From Bacteroides intestinalis DSM 17393 (GTDB lineage: Bacteria > Bacteroidota > Bacteroidia > Bacteroidales > Bacteroidaceae): a DNA stretch of 64,000 nt. A program made the translations under genes and the position numbers. The stretch is taken from the NCBI RefSeq assembly GCF_000172175.1, contig NZ_ABJL02000006.1, positions 434,001-498,000 of the forward strand, in the 5' to 3' direction. Shown here one piece after another: positions 54,070 through 63,288 of this stretch. The notes beneath the pieces are model-generated. The model made no database searches, was not told the DNA's origin, and saw nothing but the letters and a program-made list of their open reading frames with translations. Each line of letters begins with the position of its first letter. The stretch's first letter is position 1.

Positions 54070-54114
54070 GAAAACTATCAATTGACCACCCAAAAACTAT
54101 CAATTGATAGTTTT
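54070..54114. promoter_or_regulatory. Palindromes before sigma factor gene 2
   Basis: A perfect 22-bp palindrome centred on ATCAATTGAT (54093-54114) and a partial copy (about 54071-54085, GAAAACTATCAATTGA) 22 bp earlier. The arrangement resembles that before copy 1, with one extra half-site. Confidence 0.6.
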
Positions 54115-54216
54115 CCCCCCATTTAATGCGAGAATTCCGTCCGTTAAAGTGATGCATTCTTCGTAAAATTGCAAAGTCAAAAGGCAAAACAAAAGAATAA
54201 CTATTGAAAAGGAGAA

Positions 54217-54729
54217 TTGATTATGAATAACAGTATTACATTCCAAAAAGAATTGCTCGGGGTACAAGGCGATTTATTACGCTTTGCATACAAATTAACC
54301 TCGGACCACGAAGAAGCAAACGACCTACTCCAGGAAACCTCTTTAAAGGCGTTAGATAACGAAGATAAATATGCACCTGATACGAATTTCAAAGGATGGA
54401 TGTATACCATCATGCGTAACATCTTTATCAACAACTACCGTAAAGTAGTTCGCGATCAGACTTTCGTAGACCAAACAGATAATCTCTATCATCTCAACTT
54501 ACCGCAGGATTCGGGATTCGATTGCACGGAAAGCGCTTATGACCTGAAAGAGATGCACCGTATAGTAAATGCTCTGCCCCGTGAATATAAAATTCCGTTC
54601 TCAATGCACGTATCCGGTTTCAAATACCGCGAAATTGCAGAGAAGCTGGGATTACCATTAGGTACAGTAAAAAGCCGTATCTTCTTTACCCGACAGAAGT
54701 TACAACAAGAATTGAAAGATTTTGTTTAA
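54217..54729 (+). CDS. ECF-type RNA polymerase sigma factor (copy 2)
   Basis: 170 residues from MIMNNSITFQKELLGVQGDLLRF; ATG at 54223 (MNNSIT) is the start most like copy 1. It differs from copy 1 at only about ten positions, clustered at the N-terminus, in the stretch between regions 2 and 4 (QDSGFDCTESAYDL against QESGFQSTESAYDL) and at the last residue. Regions 2 and 4 are complete. The upstream 150 bp are also copied, including TTCGTAAAATTGCAA, so the duplication covered promoter and gene. A terminator follows at 54797. Confidence 0.92.
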   Translation: MIMNNSITFQKELLGVQGDLLRFAYKLTSDHEEANDLLQETSLKALDNEDKYAPDTNFKGWMYTIMRNIFINNYRKVVRDQTFVDQTDNLYHLNLPQDSGFDCTESAYDLKEMHRIVNALPREYKIPFSMHVSGFKYREIAEKLGLPLGTVKSRIFFTRQKLQQELKDFV

Positions 54730-54796
54730 GAATAAAGAATAATAATAAGCAGAATCAATACATCATATAAAATTTTAGTTGTGTTAGAGAGATAAT

Positions 54797-54834
54797 GGGC
54801 AGGCAGGAGTAATCCGGTCTGCCCTATCTTTTTT
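54797..54834 (+). terminator. Terminator after sigma factor gene 2
   Basis: GGGCAG and CTGCCC (54797-54802, 54819-54824) with further inner pairing, followed by TATCTTTTTT. Confidence 0.75.
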
Positions 54835-54871
54835 AGGGATCTACTCCATACCCGAACCATAGCAAAACCGT

Positions 54872-54942
54872 ACTTGCTCCGTACATTCTCCACTCAGAGG
54901 TACTTCTACAAGGAGAAAGTACGGGATTGGTACGGAACAAGT
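54872..54942 (-). repeat. Nested inverted repeats after the GH16 gene
   Basis: 54872-54884 pairs with 54930-54942 (12 of 13), and 54879-54891 pairs with 54912-54924 (12 of 13). Both use copies of CCGTAC/GTACGG, so only one of the two stems can form at full length at a time. It is probably the end of the GH operon transcript. Confidence 0.55.
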
Positions 54943-54963
54943 GCAGCCCAGGTAGGTATTTGA

Positions 54964-55959
54964 TTAGTAAAATTTGGGGGCAGGAGGATTTTCTCCTTTA
55001 TAGTCTTTATTCGTATAAACACGTATCCAGTCGATATACATGGCAGGCATCGCGTCTTTCTTCCATTCGGAAGGTATGATGGCGCCGGGCCAGGCATTCG
55101 GATTGGTAGAGATACCTGTACTGAAAATCAGGAAAAAGCCCTGCGGATCACTCCAAGGCCAGTCGGTATTGCCATCAGCCCCTTTGTTATGTTCAAAATA
55201 GGCTTGTCCGTTGACACCTCCTACAATACGGTCGGGATACCATTCCAACCAATAGATATTCCACTGGGACATATCAGCAAGATCAATAGTGGAAGTGACA
55301 CTGCCCGAACCACCTACCACACCGGCATAATGATTCTCGGAATGCAGCGTGAAGTGGGCACGGTCATTCAGCGTCTTCTTCGGATTCTCCAAAAGGTCGA
55401 TTTCACCGTTCTTCGGCCAGGGACGGTTATTGTTGCCCATAAACCAAAGGGCATCATTAAAGCCTACATAGGAAGTACGTTTGAAGCGGATTTCAATGCG
55501 CATATTCTCGGTGAAATTGCACCAAAACTCCTTACTTCCCGGTAAAGAAGTACGGTAACAACCGTGAGAATACTTCACTTTCTTACCAAAACGGTTGTCT
55601 ATCGAATCTTTCTCTTCCACACTCCAGATGCACAAAACCCCATCCTCTACCTTTGAGCATTTCCGGTTATCGACCTTTGCCGTACGAGACATGTGCATGC
55701 CTCTATGTTCTATAAAGCCAAGTGGAAGCCCCTTTTTCGTATCTTTACCATTAAACTCATGGGCTGTATAGAAATACCAGCTATCCACTTTAGGGTGTCT
55801 GTCCCCTTCCTTCAGAAGCAACACATCCCCCGGATGATCATAAACCAGCGTTTCATCATCTTTCTGCAATTTCCTTCCTGCTTGTCCGCCATCGGGATAA
55901 GACAGACTGCCGGAAAGCCATGCCATAGCGATTATAGCAACGATTGAATATTTCATCAT
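54964..55959 (-). CDS. GH16 endo-glycanase
   Basis: 331 residues with an N-terminal signal sequence (MMKYSIVAIIAMAWLSGSLS). Catalytic motif EIDLLE (about 186-191) in WPKNGEIDLLENPKK supplies nucleophile and acid/base; the flanking aromatic residues (DALWFMGNNNRPWP, WNIYWLEWYPDRIVGGVNG) line the cleft of this jelly-roll family. GH16 covers beta-galactanases, agarases, laminarinases and endo-beta-galactosidases. Next to GH29, GH2, GH20 and a sulfatase an endo-beta-galactosidase-like role on host glycans is plausible, but agarase/porphyranase-type activity is not excluded. It is the last gene of the operon, 1 bp after GH29. Confidence 0.88.
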   Translation of the reverse strand: MMKYSIVAIIAMAWLSGSLSYPDGGQAGRKLQKDDETLVYDHPGDVLLLKEGDRHPKVDSWYFYTAHEFNGKDTKKGLPLGFIEHRGMHMSRTAKVDNRKCSKVEDGVLCIWSVEEKDSIDNRFGKKVKYSHGCYRTSLPGSKEFWCNFTENMRIEIRFKRTSYVGFNDALWFMGNNNRPWPKNGEIDLLENPKKTLNDRAHFTLHSENHYAGVVGGSGSVTSTIDLADMSQWNIYWLEWYPDRIVGGVNGQAYFEHNKGADGNTDWPWSDPQGFFLIFSTGISTNPNAWPGAIIPSEWKKDAMPAMYIDWIRVYTNKDYKGENPPAPKFY

Positions 55960-55960
55960 A

Positions 55961-57832
55961 CTATTTTGTCAGAATACCTACTTCACCGACAGATACGGCG
56001 TTTTTGTTATTTATCTCCGACAAAGACTCCAGTTTAAAGTAACGGGCAGGATACGTCTTGCCGAATCGTACAAAATAAGGCACGGGATTGTGCATGATAT
56101 TGCTGAACTCACCACCCGCCTCACATTTAGTCCACGACTGACCATCAAGACTGACGTAGAAAGCATACTTATAGATAGTTCCCGTTAAATCTTCTTCCAG
56201 AGAGGGAGCATAGCTGAAACCATTCATACTCACTTCATGTCCCATATCGACTACCAATGGTGTAAGTGCAGAAGCACGCCAAACCGTTTTACGATTTCCA
56301 TCAATAGCCTTGTGGGAATCTGTATTGCCACCAACCACCTGCCATCCATCAACTGGTACATCGCTGAGTTGTACTTCTTCATTCTTATCTGCAAGAGGTT
56401 CTGCGTAGAAAAGGCCGACCGCAGTTACATTAGCCACACCACGGGCAGAACGAATGGTTACACGAATACGCTCCGGACAAGTATCAGAGAAACGTACAAG
56501 ACGCTTATACCCTACAGTTGTGCCTTCTGCCATATGAATCCAGGAGCCATCTTTATACGCTTCTACAAGGAAACTTTCAATACGTTGTCCTTTGGAGATA
56601 TCTTCCTGAATCATAAAAGCATTCACCAACGCATCTTTCTGTATATCATATTGGCGGACTGTACCGGAAGTTCCATGCCATGCCTCGTTTCCTTTCAGCA
56701 CATAATTACAGGCAAAAGTTTTCTTTAAATAACTGGAAAATTCTTTCAGCCGCTGCACATCATTTTCATTGATCAACCCACGAAGGTCGGGCGGAATATT
56801 CAATAAAAGAACGGAATTATAGCCTACTGATTTGAAATAAATATCCGTCAGATGATTTAAAGACTTCACCTGCTTGTCCTGATCGGTATGATAAAACCAA
56901 CCCGGACGAATGGAAACATCCACCTCAGAAGGATACCAGAAAAGTTCGGTAGCGCGAGCCACTATATCACGTCCGCCTAAGTCCTTTGCCTTGCCGAAGA
57001 TACCCAATTCTTTATTCTGTTCGCCGGAACGGGGATAAATACCCGGAGTCAGAGCTGTAGCACTCCATTCTGTTTCACGACCGATACCTTTTTCATTGCC
57101 TACCCAACGAACGTCATCACCCATGATAGCAGTAACTGCTTTAGGTTGCAGGCGGCGGATGGTGCGCAGAATGGCATCCCAGTCATAGATTTGTTTTTTG
57201 CCGTTAGGACCTTCACCGTTGGCACCGTCAAACCACACTTCATGGACTTCACCGTAATTGGTGAGCAATTCGGTCAGTTGCTCGATGAAAAACTGGTTGT
57301 AGGCAGGGGAATCACCATAGCAAGAGGCATTACGATCCCAAGGGGAGAGGTAAACTCCAAATTTGATGCCATACTTCTTGCAAGCATCGCGCAATTCACG
57401 TACCACGTCTCCCTTTCCATCTTTCCAAGAGGAAGAGGCCACGGAGTGACGGGTCGTTTTGGTAGGCCAGAGACAGAAGCCATCGTGATGTTTGGCGGTG
57501 ATGATGGCCATCTTGAAACCGGATTCTTTAAGAGTCCTCACCCATTGTTCGCAGTCCAGCGAGGTAGGATTAAAGATGGCAGGATCTTCAGTACCATCTC
57601 CCCACTCTCGTCCGGTGAAAGTATTTACACCAAAATGCAGGAAAGCGGTCAGTTCCATACGCTGCCACTCCAGTTGTTGGGGAGTGGGTACAAGGCGTGA
57701 AGCCATATCTATCTTTTCCGCAACTGTAGCATCAGCGGGAAAAGCAACGTGCTTTTCATAATAAGTTTCTTGTGCCTGCAATCCGGAAAGGATTGTAAGA
57801 CTAAGAACTGTAGTTAGAATCAGGTTTTTCAT
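55961..57832 (-). CDS. GH29 alpha-L-fucosidase with C-terminal F5/8-type domain
   Basis: 623 residues with the signal peptide MKNLILTTVLSLTILSGLQAQ. The barrel has FLHFGVNTFTGREWGDG, AKHHDGFCLWPTK and the nucleophile Asp in EVWFDGANGEG (about 201). A beta-sandwich middle part and a C-terminal discoidin (F5/8 type C) domain (VVGGNTDSHKAIDGNRKTVWRAS ... ARYFKLESLSEINN) follow, likely binding carbohydrate. It removes alpha-linked fucose. The gaps to neighbours (1 and 25 bp) make it part of the operon. Confidence 0.93.
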   Translation of the reverse strand: MKNLILTTVLSLTILSGLQAQETYYEKHVAFPADATVAEKIDMASRLVPTPQQLEWQRMELTAFLHFGVNTFTGREWGDGTEDPAIFNPTSLDCEQWVRTLKESGFKMAIITAKHHDGFCLWPTKTTRHSVASSSWKDGKGDVVRELRDACKKYGIKFGVYLSPWDRNASCYGDSPAYNQFFIEQLTELLTNYGEVHEVWFDGANGEGPNGKKQIYDWDAILRTIRRLQPKAVTAIMGDDVRWVGNEKGIGRETEWSATALTPGIYPRSGEQNKELGIFGKAKDLGGRDIVARATELFWYPSEVDVSIRPGWFYHTDQDKQVKSLNHLTDIYFKSVGYNSVLLLNIPPDLRGLINENDVQRLKEFSSYLKKTFACNYVLKGNEAWHGTSGTVRQYDIQKDALVNAFMIQEDISKGQRIESFLVEAYKDGSWIHMAEGTTVGYKRLVRFSDTCPERIRVTIRSARGVANVTAVGLFYAEPLADKNEEVQLSDVPVDGWQVVGGNTDSHKAIDGNRKTVWRASALTPLVVDMGHEVSMNGFSYAPSLEEDLTGTIYKYAFYVSLDGQSWTKCEAGGEFSNIMHNPVPYFVRFGKTYPARYFKLESLSEINNKNAVSVGEVGILTK

Positions 57833-57857
57833 GCTATCTTATGTTATAGGTTTCGAT

Positions 57858-60800
57858 CTATTTCAAAGGACGGATTGTAAACCGGAATGTGTAATCCTGC
57901 ACAGGTACACGATACTGCGGCAACACTCCAGGACCACAGGTAGCCGTACCGACTCCTGCCTGTGCGGCATCCAGATGAACAGTTATCACTCCTTCGCGCC
58001 GTAGTTGATTGATATGCGTTGCCGCATCCAGATTCTCATCCGTAAAAGGAACCACACTAAATTGGAACGAGGTATCGGAACGGAATGCCAGCCCCTCACC
58101 TGCCTCATCAGCAAGTTGCATCCAACGGACATCTGTACGGTTACCCGTTGCCTGCGGACGAACATAATAGTGGAACATACGCTCCACATCAGTGTGATAA
58201 ATACCTATTTTACCGGATTGGTTACGATCCATATAAGTTTCATGGTCTCCACGCCCCAGATAAGACACCTGACTGTAAGTATCGGGCATTTCAAAAGTAA
58301 ACCCTACACGCGCCAGTGAAGAGATAACGGTGGTATCCGGCACGAAGTGTGTCTGTATATCCAATTCGCCGTTTTTCTTTAATGTATAGACGAAAGAAGC
58401 GGTTCCCACTTTTTCACCACGGACATTCAATAACTCCACTTCGGCACGTCCGCCACGGGTAGAGGTCTTCACGGTAAGGGCACGCTGTGTCAACTGATCC
58501 AACCCGGCTTTCTTCCAAGCTTTGGCTCCTCCTACTTTTTCACGGTTATCATTATCCGTCACCGGACGATAGAGGCTCAATGTAACAGGGGAAAACAGTA
58601 ATTCTTTCCTATTATAAATATAAGAGCGAAGCGCCCCTGTTGCCGGATCTATATTCATTTCCACCTTACCCGAAAGTTTAGTTTCCGGAGTCCGGTAGTT
58701 CTTATTACCCGAAAGAACAAACTGATCATAGGCTACCTCGTAATCCGTATTAATAAACGGAGCAGCATCCACAGGCGTCCAACTTAAGTTCAGATAAGCT
58801 TCACGAACATCAGAAGGTAAACGTACAGCACCCAGCGTAACTTCAACGGTGGCGTGCGGAGCAGCATCTACCCGACGAGTACCGTCAGCAATCACTTTCC
58901 CATGATCACCTACCACCTGCCAGTGTAAGATATAAGCATTGAGATTCGTAAAATCATACCAATTCTTTATATTTAAAGTCAGGTTACTCTTATCAACTAG
59001 TGTAGCCTTTATATATTGATATGCTTTCTTCACTTCCAGCAAATGCGGATGAGGTTCGCGGACGGCATTCACCAGACCATTGCAGCAGAAGTTTCCAAAA
59101 CTGGGTACATTCTTCGGACCATAATCGCCACCGTAAGTCCAATACCAACGACCATCGGCATCTATTTCACGGAAAGACTGATCTACCCAATCCCAGATAC
59201 AACCGCCCTGCACTATAGGTTCTGTTTCGAAAACATCCATGTATTCTTTCAATCCGCCTCCGCTATTGCCCATAGCATGCAGATATTCAGTCATGATGAA
59301 AGGACGATATACTTTCGGTTCTGTCTGGCGGGCATAGACCAGCAATTCTTCCACACTGCGGTACATACGACAGTAGATATCCGTATTATAATTCTGTTCG
59401 GCACGCTCGTATTGTATAGGACGGGTGGTTTCAACGGACTTCATCCAGTCGTATGTCCGTTCAAAGTTGATTCCGTTACCCGCTTCGTTGCCCAACGACC
59501 AGATCACGATACCCGGATGGTTCTTGGCACGCTCGTACATACGTTGCGTACGGTCCATGTGTGCAGGTAGCCAGGTGCTATCCTTTGCCAATGAAGCCGG
59601 GCCATACCCCATGCCATGCGACTCGATGTTTGCTTCATCTATCACATAAAGGCCGTAGCGGTCGCAGAGTTGATACCAGTACGGATGTGTCGGATAATGC
59701 GAGTTGCGCACAGTATTCAGATTATGTTGCTTCATCAGGCGAATGTCTTCTTCCATCAGTTCTTTGCTGACAGTACGTCCCAACTGTGAGTGTTCATGCC
59801 GGTTAGCACCTTTTACCAATACAGGTACCCCGTTGATACAGAAACGGCCATCCTTGATTTCGGAAGTACGGAAACCGACTTTGCAACCGGTCAGGTGTGT
59901 TATATGTCCTGCATCATCTTTCAACGCCAATATCAATGTATAAAGATTCGGGTGTTCTGCACTCCAACGTTTTACATCAGGAAGGGACTGTTCGTCAAAG
60001 GTAATAAAATTACTCAAACCACGGTTCTTGACCGGTATTTCATTTTGTAATATTGCCTTTCCGGCAGTATCTTCCAGACTATATGCCAAAGTAGACACAC
60101 CAGCCGCACTTCCTTCAACTGTTATATCAAGGCCGAAAATTCCTTCCTTATACTCTTTCTTATCCAAAGAAGAAGTCACTTTATAATCAGCTATAAACTG
60201 GCGTGGAGTACTGTAAAGATAGACATCCCGTTCAATACCACTCAACCGCCACATATCCTGACACTCCAGATAGGAACCTGCACTCCAGCGATATACTTCA
60301 AGTGCCACGGTATTTTCTCCTGCCTGTACATAGTCCGTGATATCCCATTCGGCAGGAGTCTTTGAACCTTGGTTATAACCCAGCATATGTCCGTTCACCC
60401 AGATATAATAGAAAGAGATCACACCTTCACAGCAAATCACGATGCGACGGTCTTTCCAGTCAGCAGGAACCGTGAACGTACGGCGATAAGAACCTACTTC
60501 GTTCTCTGCATAAGGTACCAGCGGCGGATTCTTTTTGAAGTTGAACAAAGGATCATCAAATTCATAAGTTTCATTCACATAAATAGCCGTACCATATCCC
60601 TGACGTTCCCAGTTGCCGGGTACATCGATATCTGCCCATCCGCCCGTATAAAACGAAGGTTTATAAAACTCTTTCGGACGATGATCGGGATTCTTCACCC
60701 AATGGAATTTCCATTTACCGTTCAGACTCATATAGTAAGGTGATTGCTCATAATTGCCTTCACCCACAGCATCAGCATTCGCATAAGGCCATATATAAGT

Positions 60801-60917
60801 ATGTGGTGCTAGTTTGTTTTTTCCGATAGCATACTGGCTCTGCCATTCCGGCTGCGCCACAACAAGCACGGGAAATGAATATAGGGCTATCAAACTCAAA
60901 AGTATCTGCTTTATCAT
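57858..60917 (-). CDS. GH2 beta-galactosidase
   Basis: 1019 residues with the signal peptide MIKQILLSLIALYSFPVLVVAQ. The five-domain LacZ-type layout is visible: jelly roll (WKFHWVKNPDHRPKEFYKPSF), immunoglobulin-like parts, a TIM barrel with acid/base Glu in SLGNEAGNG (about 476) and nucleophile Glu in IMTEYLHAMGNSGGG (about 542), and the C-terminal Bgal_small_N domain. It releases terminal beta-galactose; the signal peptide places it in the periplasm. It starts 9 bp after the GH20 stop. Confidence 0.94.
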   Translation of the reverse strand: MIKQILLSLIALYSFPVLVVAQPEWQSQYAIGKNKLAPHTYIWPYANADAVGEGNYEQSPYYMSLNGKWKFHWVKNPDHRPKEFYKPSFYTGGWADIDVPGNWERQGYGTAIYVNETYEFDDPLFNFKKNPPLVPYAENEVGSYRRTFTVPADWKDRRIVICCEGVISFYYIWVNGHMLGYNQGSKTPAEWDITDYVQAGENTVALEVYRWSAGSYLECQDMWRLSGIERDVYLYSTPRQFIADYKVTSSLDKKEYKEGIFGLDITVEGSAAGVSTLAYSLEDTAGKAILQNEIPVKNRGLSNFITFDEQSLPDVKRWSAEHPNLYTLILALKDDAGHITHLTGCKVGFRTSEIKDGRFCINGVPVLVKGANRHEHSQLGRTVSKELMEEDIRLMKQHNLNTVRNSHYPTHPYWYQLCDRYGLYVIDEANIESHGMGYGPASLAKDSTWLPAHMDRTQRMYERAKNHPGIVIWSLGNEAGNGINFERTYDWMKSVETTRPIQYERAEQNYNTDIYCRMYRSVEELLVYARQTEPKVYRPFIMTEYLHAMGNSGGGLKEYMDVFETEPIVQGGCIWDWVDQSFREIDADGRWYWTYGGDYGPKNVPSFGNFCCNGLVNAVREPHPHLLEVKKAYQYIKATLVDKSNLTLNIKNWYDFTNLNAYILHWQVVGDHGKVIADGTRRVDAAPHATVEVTLGAVRLPSDVREAYLNLSWTPVDAAPFINTDYEVAYDQFVLSGNKNYRTPETKLSGKVEMNIDPATGALRSYIYNRKELLFSPVTLSLYRPVTDNDNREKVGGAKAWKKAGLDQLTQRALTVKTSTRGGRAEVELLNVRGEKVGTASFVYTLKKNGELDIQTHFVPDTTVISSLARVGFTFEMPDTYSQVSYLGRGDHETYMDRNQSGKIGIYHTDVERMFHYYVRPQATGNRTDVRWMQLADEAGEGLAFRSDTSFQFSVVPFTDENLDAATHINQLRREGVITVHLDAAQAGVGTATCGPGVLPQYRVPVQDYTFRFTIRPLK

Positions 60918-60926
60918 AATATGTCT

Positions 60927-63248
60927 TTACTCTACTATAATTTCATCGAAATATATCCGTGCTTCCTGTCCCGGTCGTACATGAGTGAAAGGACAATCGC
61001 CTGCCCCGTATGCCACAACACGGACATAACGTGTTTTCTCTCCCACCTCAAACGAAATATCCTCGCGGAAAATACCTTCACGGAAGATGTCATCCTTCGT
61101 GTAAGTTCGTTCGGAGACTTTGCGGAAGTCCGCACCATCTGTCGAAATCAGAGTTTCTATCCTTGCAGGCTTGTGCACCGCCATACCGTAATTGGTGATA
61201 GAACCCAGCGTCAATCGGTTCACGGTTTCGGGCTTCTTCAGATCGAGGGTGAAAGAGACGGTATCGTTCTTCATCCATGAACACCATTCGGAGTCGGTAT
61301 ATTTCAGGCTTCCACGCACACCATTCACCAGCAGACCGATGTTGTCGGCACCAATGCTCTTTATAGCCTTTGCCGTTGTCGGATTCCAAACAACAGGCAG
61401 TTCCAGCGTTTGTCCCATTTGCTTTCCAGATGCAAAGGTGGCAGCTTTTATTGTTTTTGTACTCGTGAGCATCAATGGCCGGGTATAGAGGGCGGACTGT
61501 ACTGTGGGCATAGTGCCATCCGTTGTGTAGCGTACCTCTACATCCGGACGAATGCAATCCAGTTGCACTTGCAGGCAGTCATCTTTTGGCGTCACCGTAT
61601 GCTGTATGTTATACATAGAACGGGCATAAACAATTCCTTTCGCTGTAAGGTGTTCATTGAAATGATCCAAAGCTTTCAGATAGGATTTCCAGTTCTTACG
61701 TTCCGGTTTTGCCCAAGCTACCTCGGCCAATGCAGACAAACGGGGAAACAACAAATAATCCACATCCTCGGGAGCGTTGCAGAACTCCGTCCACATGCAG
61801 GCCTGCACTCCCATTAACAGGGAAGTGGTATGCTGCGACCAGTCTCTTTGTATCGGTTCGTAGTCGTACACATCCTTCAACGTATTGTTTCCGAAGTATG
61901 TCACCGGTTCAAACCATTGCGGTCCCTGATAGCGGATGAGATACATAATCCTTGCGGGCGTCATGATAAAGCGATGTCCCAGTTCGGCAGCTTTCATCGC
62001 AGCCTGTCCGTAACCCTGCCATCCCTGAATGATAAAACCTTCCGGGATAGTAGCATTCGTCAGCTCATCCCAGCCTATCACCTCACGGCCTTTGCTCTGC
62101 ACATAGCGAGCCATACGCCCCATAAAGTAACCTTGCAGTTCTTCTTCATTCTCCAGTTTCTCCTGTTTCATCCGCGCCCGGCACAACGGGCATGCTTCCC
62201 AATGCGTCTTCCGAGCCTCATCTCCACCCAGATGGATATACTTTGAAGGGAAAAGTCCGAGAACTTCGTCCAGCACATCTTGCAGGAAAGTGAACACACT
62301 GTCGTTTCCGGCACAGTAGATGACATCGGCATTCTCTCCCCCCAAACCGGGCAACACACCGATATATTTATTCACCACCGGACACGCCAATAGCGGATAG
62401 GCAGCCAGTGCGGCATTACTGTGCGCCGGCATTTCTATTTCAGGAATTACTTCGATATGGCGTTCCCCGGCATAAGCCACTATCTCGCGGATATCATCCT
62501 GTGTATAATATCCCTTTTCTACCGTAGGTTCACCCTGGCGGGGATTGCGGCGTTCCGAAAAATTCTTGCCCGGACGGTCTACGCGGCGGGAACCTATCTC
62601 CGTAAGCAACGGGTATTTCTTGATTTCGATGCGCCATCCATTATCATCCGTCAGATGGAAATGCAGTGTATTCAGTTTCAGCATCGCCATGCAGTCGATG
62701 ATACGCAGCAGGTTCTCCTTAGGGGAGAAGAACCGTGCCACGTCCACCAACAACCCGCGATAGCCGAAACGGGGCTGGTCGGTGATAGTAACAGCCGGAA
62801 CTGTCCAGTCGATGCCTGTCACTACTTGTCCACCTTCGATGGCGGCAGGCAGCAGTTGGCGGATACTCTGCAAAGCATAGAAGAAGCCTTGTACATCGGC
62901 AGCATGAATGTTTATTCTTTTAGCTGTAATTTCCAGTTTATAGGCTTCTTTCTTCAAACCGGCATCCGTCGTCAGACAAACATCTCCTTTCTTGTTTCCC
63001 ACCTTTATGCGAGGAGTAAATCCTGCCGCACGGGTGAGAAGTGCGGTAAAGCGGCGTACTTCTACAGCTTGTTCCTCGTTCTCCACAGCAAAGGTTGTTT
63101 TTTCAGAGAAATGAAAGTTACCCGTGCCCGGCACTATACTGACCGGGCAGGGAACTAAGGGAACGGGTTGTGTCAAGTTATCAGCCTGTATGTTCGCCGC
63201 CATCAAAAGCAGGAAGCATACCAGTGTGTGAATAGTTCTATATCTCAT
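60927..63248 (-). CDS. GH20 beta-N-acetylhexosaminidase
   Basis: 773 residues with a signal peptide (MRYRTIHTLVCFLLLMAANIQA). An N-terminal GH20b domain precedes the barrel (FGYRGLLVDVARFFSPKENLLRIIDCMAMLKLNTLHFHLTDDNGWRIEI). The catalytic Asp-Glu pair is in HLGGDEARKTHWEACPLC (about 342-343). After the barrel come a chitobiase-like C-terminal domain (VEVRYTTDGTMPTVQSALYTRPL) and a galactose-binding-like end. It releases terminal GlcNAc or GalNAc. It lies between the sulfatase and GH2 genes in the same operon. Confidence 0.94.
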   Translation of the reverse strand: MRYRTIHTLVCFLLLMAANIQADNLTQPVPLVPCPVSIVPGTGNFHFSEKTTFAVENEEQAVEVRRFTALLTRAAGFTPRIKVGNKKGDVCLTTDAGLKKEAYKLEITAKRINIHAADVQGFFYALQSIRQLLPAAIEGGQVVTGIDWTVPAVTITDQPRFGYRGLLVDVARFFSPKENLLRIIDCMAMLKLNTLHFHLTDDNGWRIEIKKYPLLTEIGSRRVDRPGKNFSERRNPRQGEPTVEKGYYTQDDIREIVAYAGERHIEVIPEIEMPAHSNAALAAYPLLACPVVNKYIGVLPGLGGENADVIYCAGNDSVFTFLQDVLDEVLGLFPSKYIHLGGDEARKTHWEACPLCRARMKQEKLENEEELQGYFMGRMARYVQSKGREVIGWDELTNATIPEGFIIQGWQGYGQAAMKAAELGHRFIMTPARIMYLIRYQGPQWFEPVTYFGNNTLKDVYDYEPIQRDWSQHTTSLLMGVQACMWTEFCNAPEDVDYLLFPRLSALAEVAWAKPERKNWKSYLKALDHFNEHLTAKGIVYARSMYNIQHTVTPKDDCLQVQLDCIRPDVEVRYTTDGTMPTVQSALYTRPLMLTSTKTIKAATFASGKQMGQTLELPVVWNPTTAKAIKSIGADNIGLLVNGVRGSLKYTDSEWCSWMKNDTVSFTLDLKKPETVNRLTLGSITNYGMAVHKPARIETLISTDGADFRKVSERTYTKDDIFREGIFREDISFEVGEKTRYVRVVAYGAGDCPFTHVRPGQEARIYFDEIIVE

Positions 63249-63288
63249 AAGGTCTTTTATTATTAGATATGTGAATCAGGGGTTAAAA

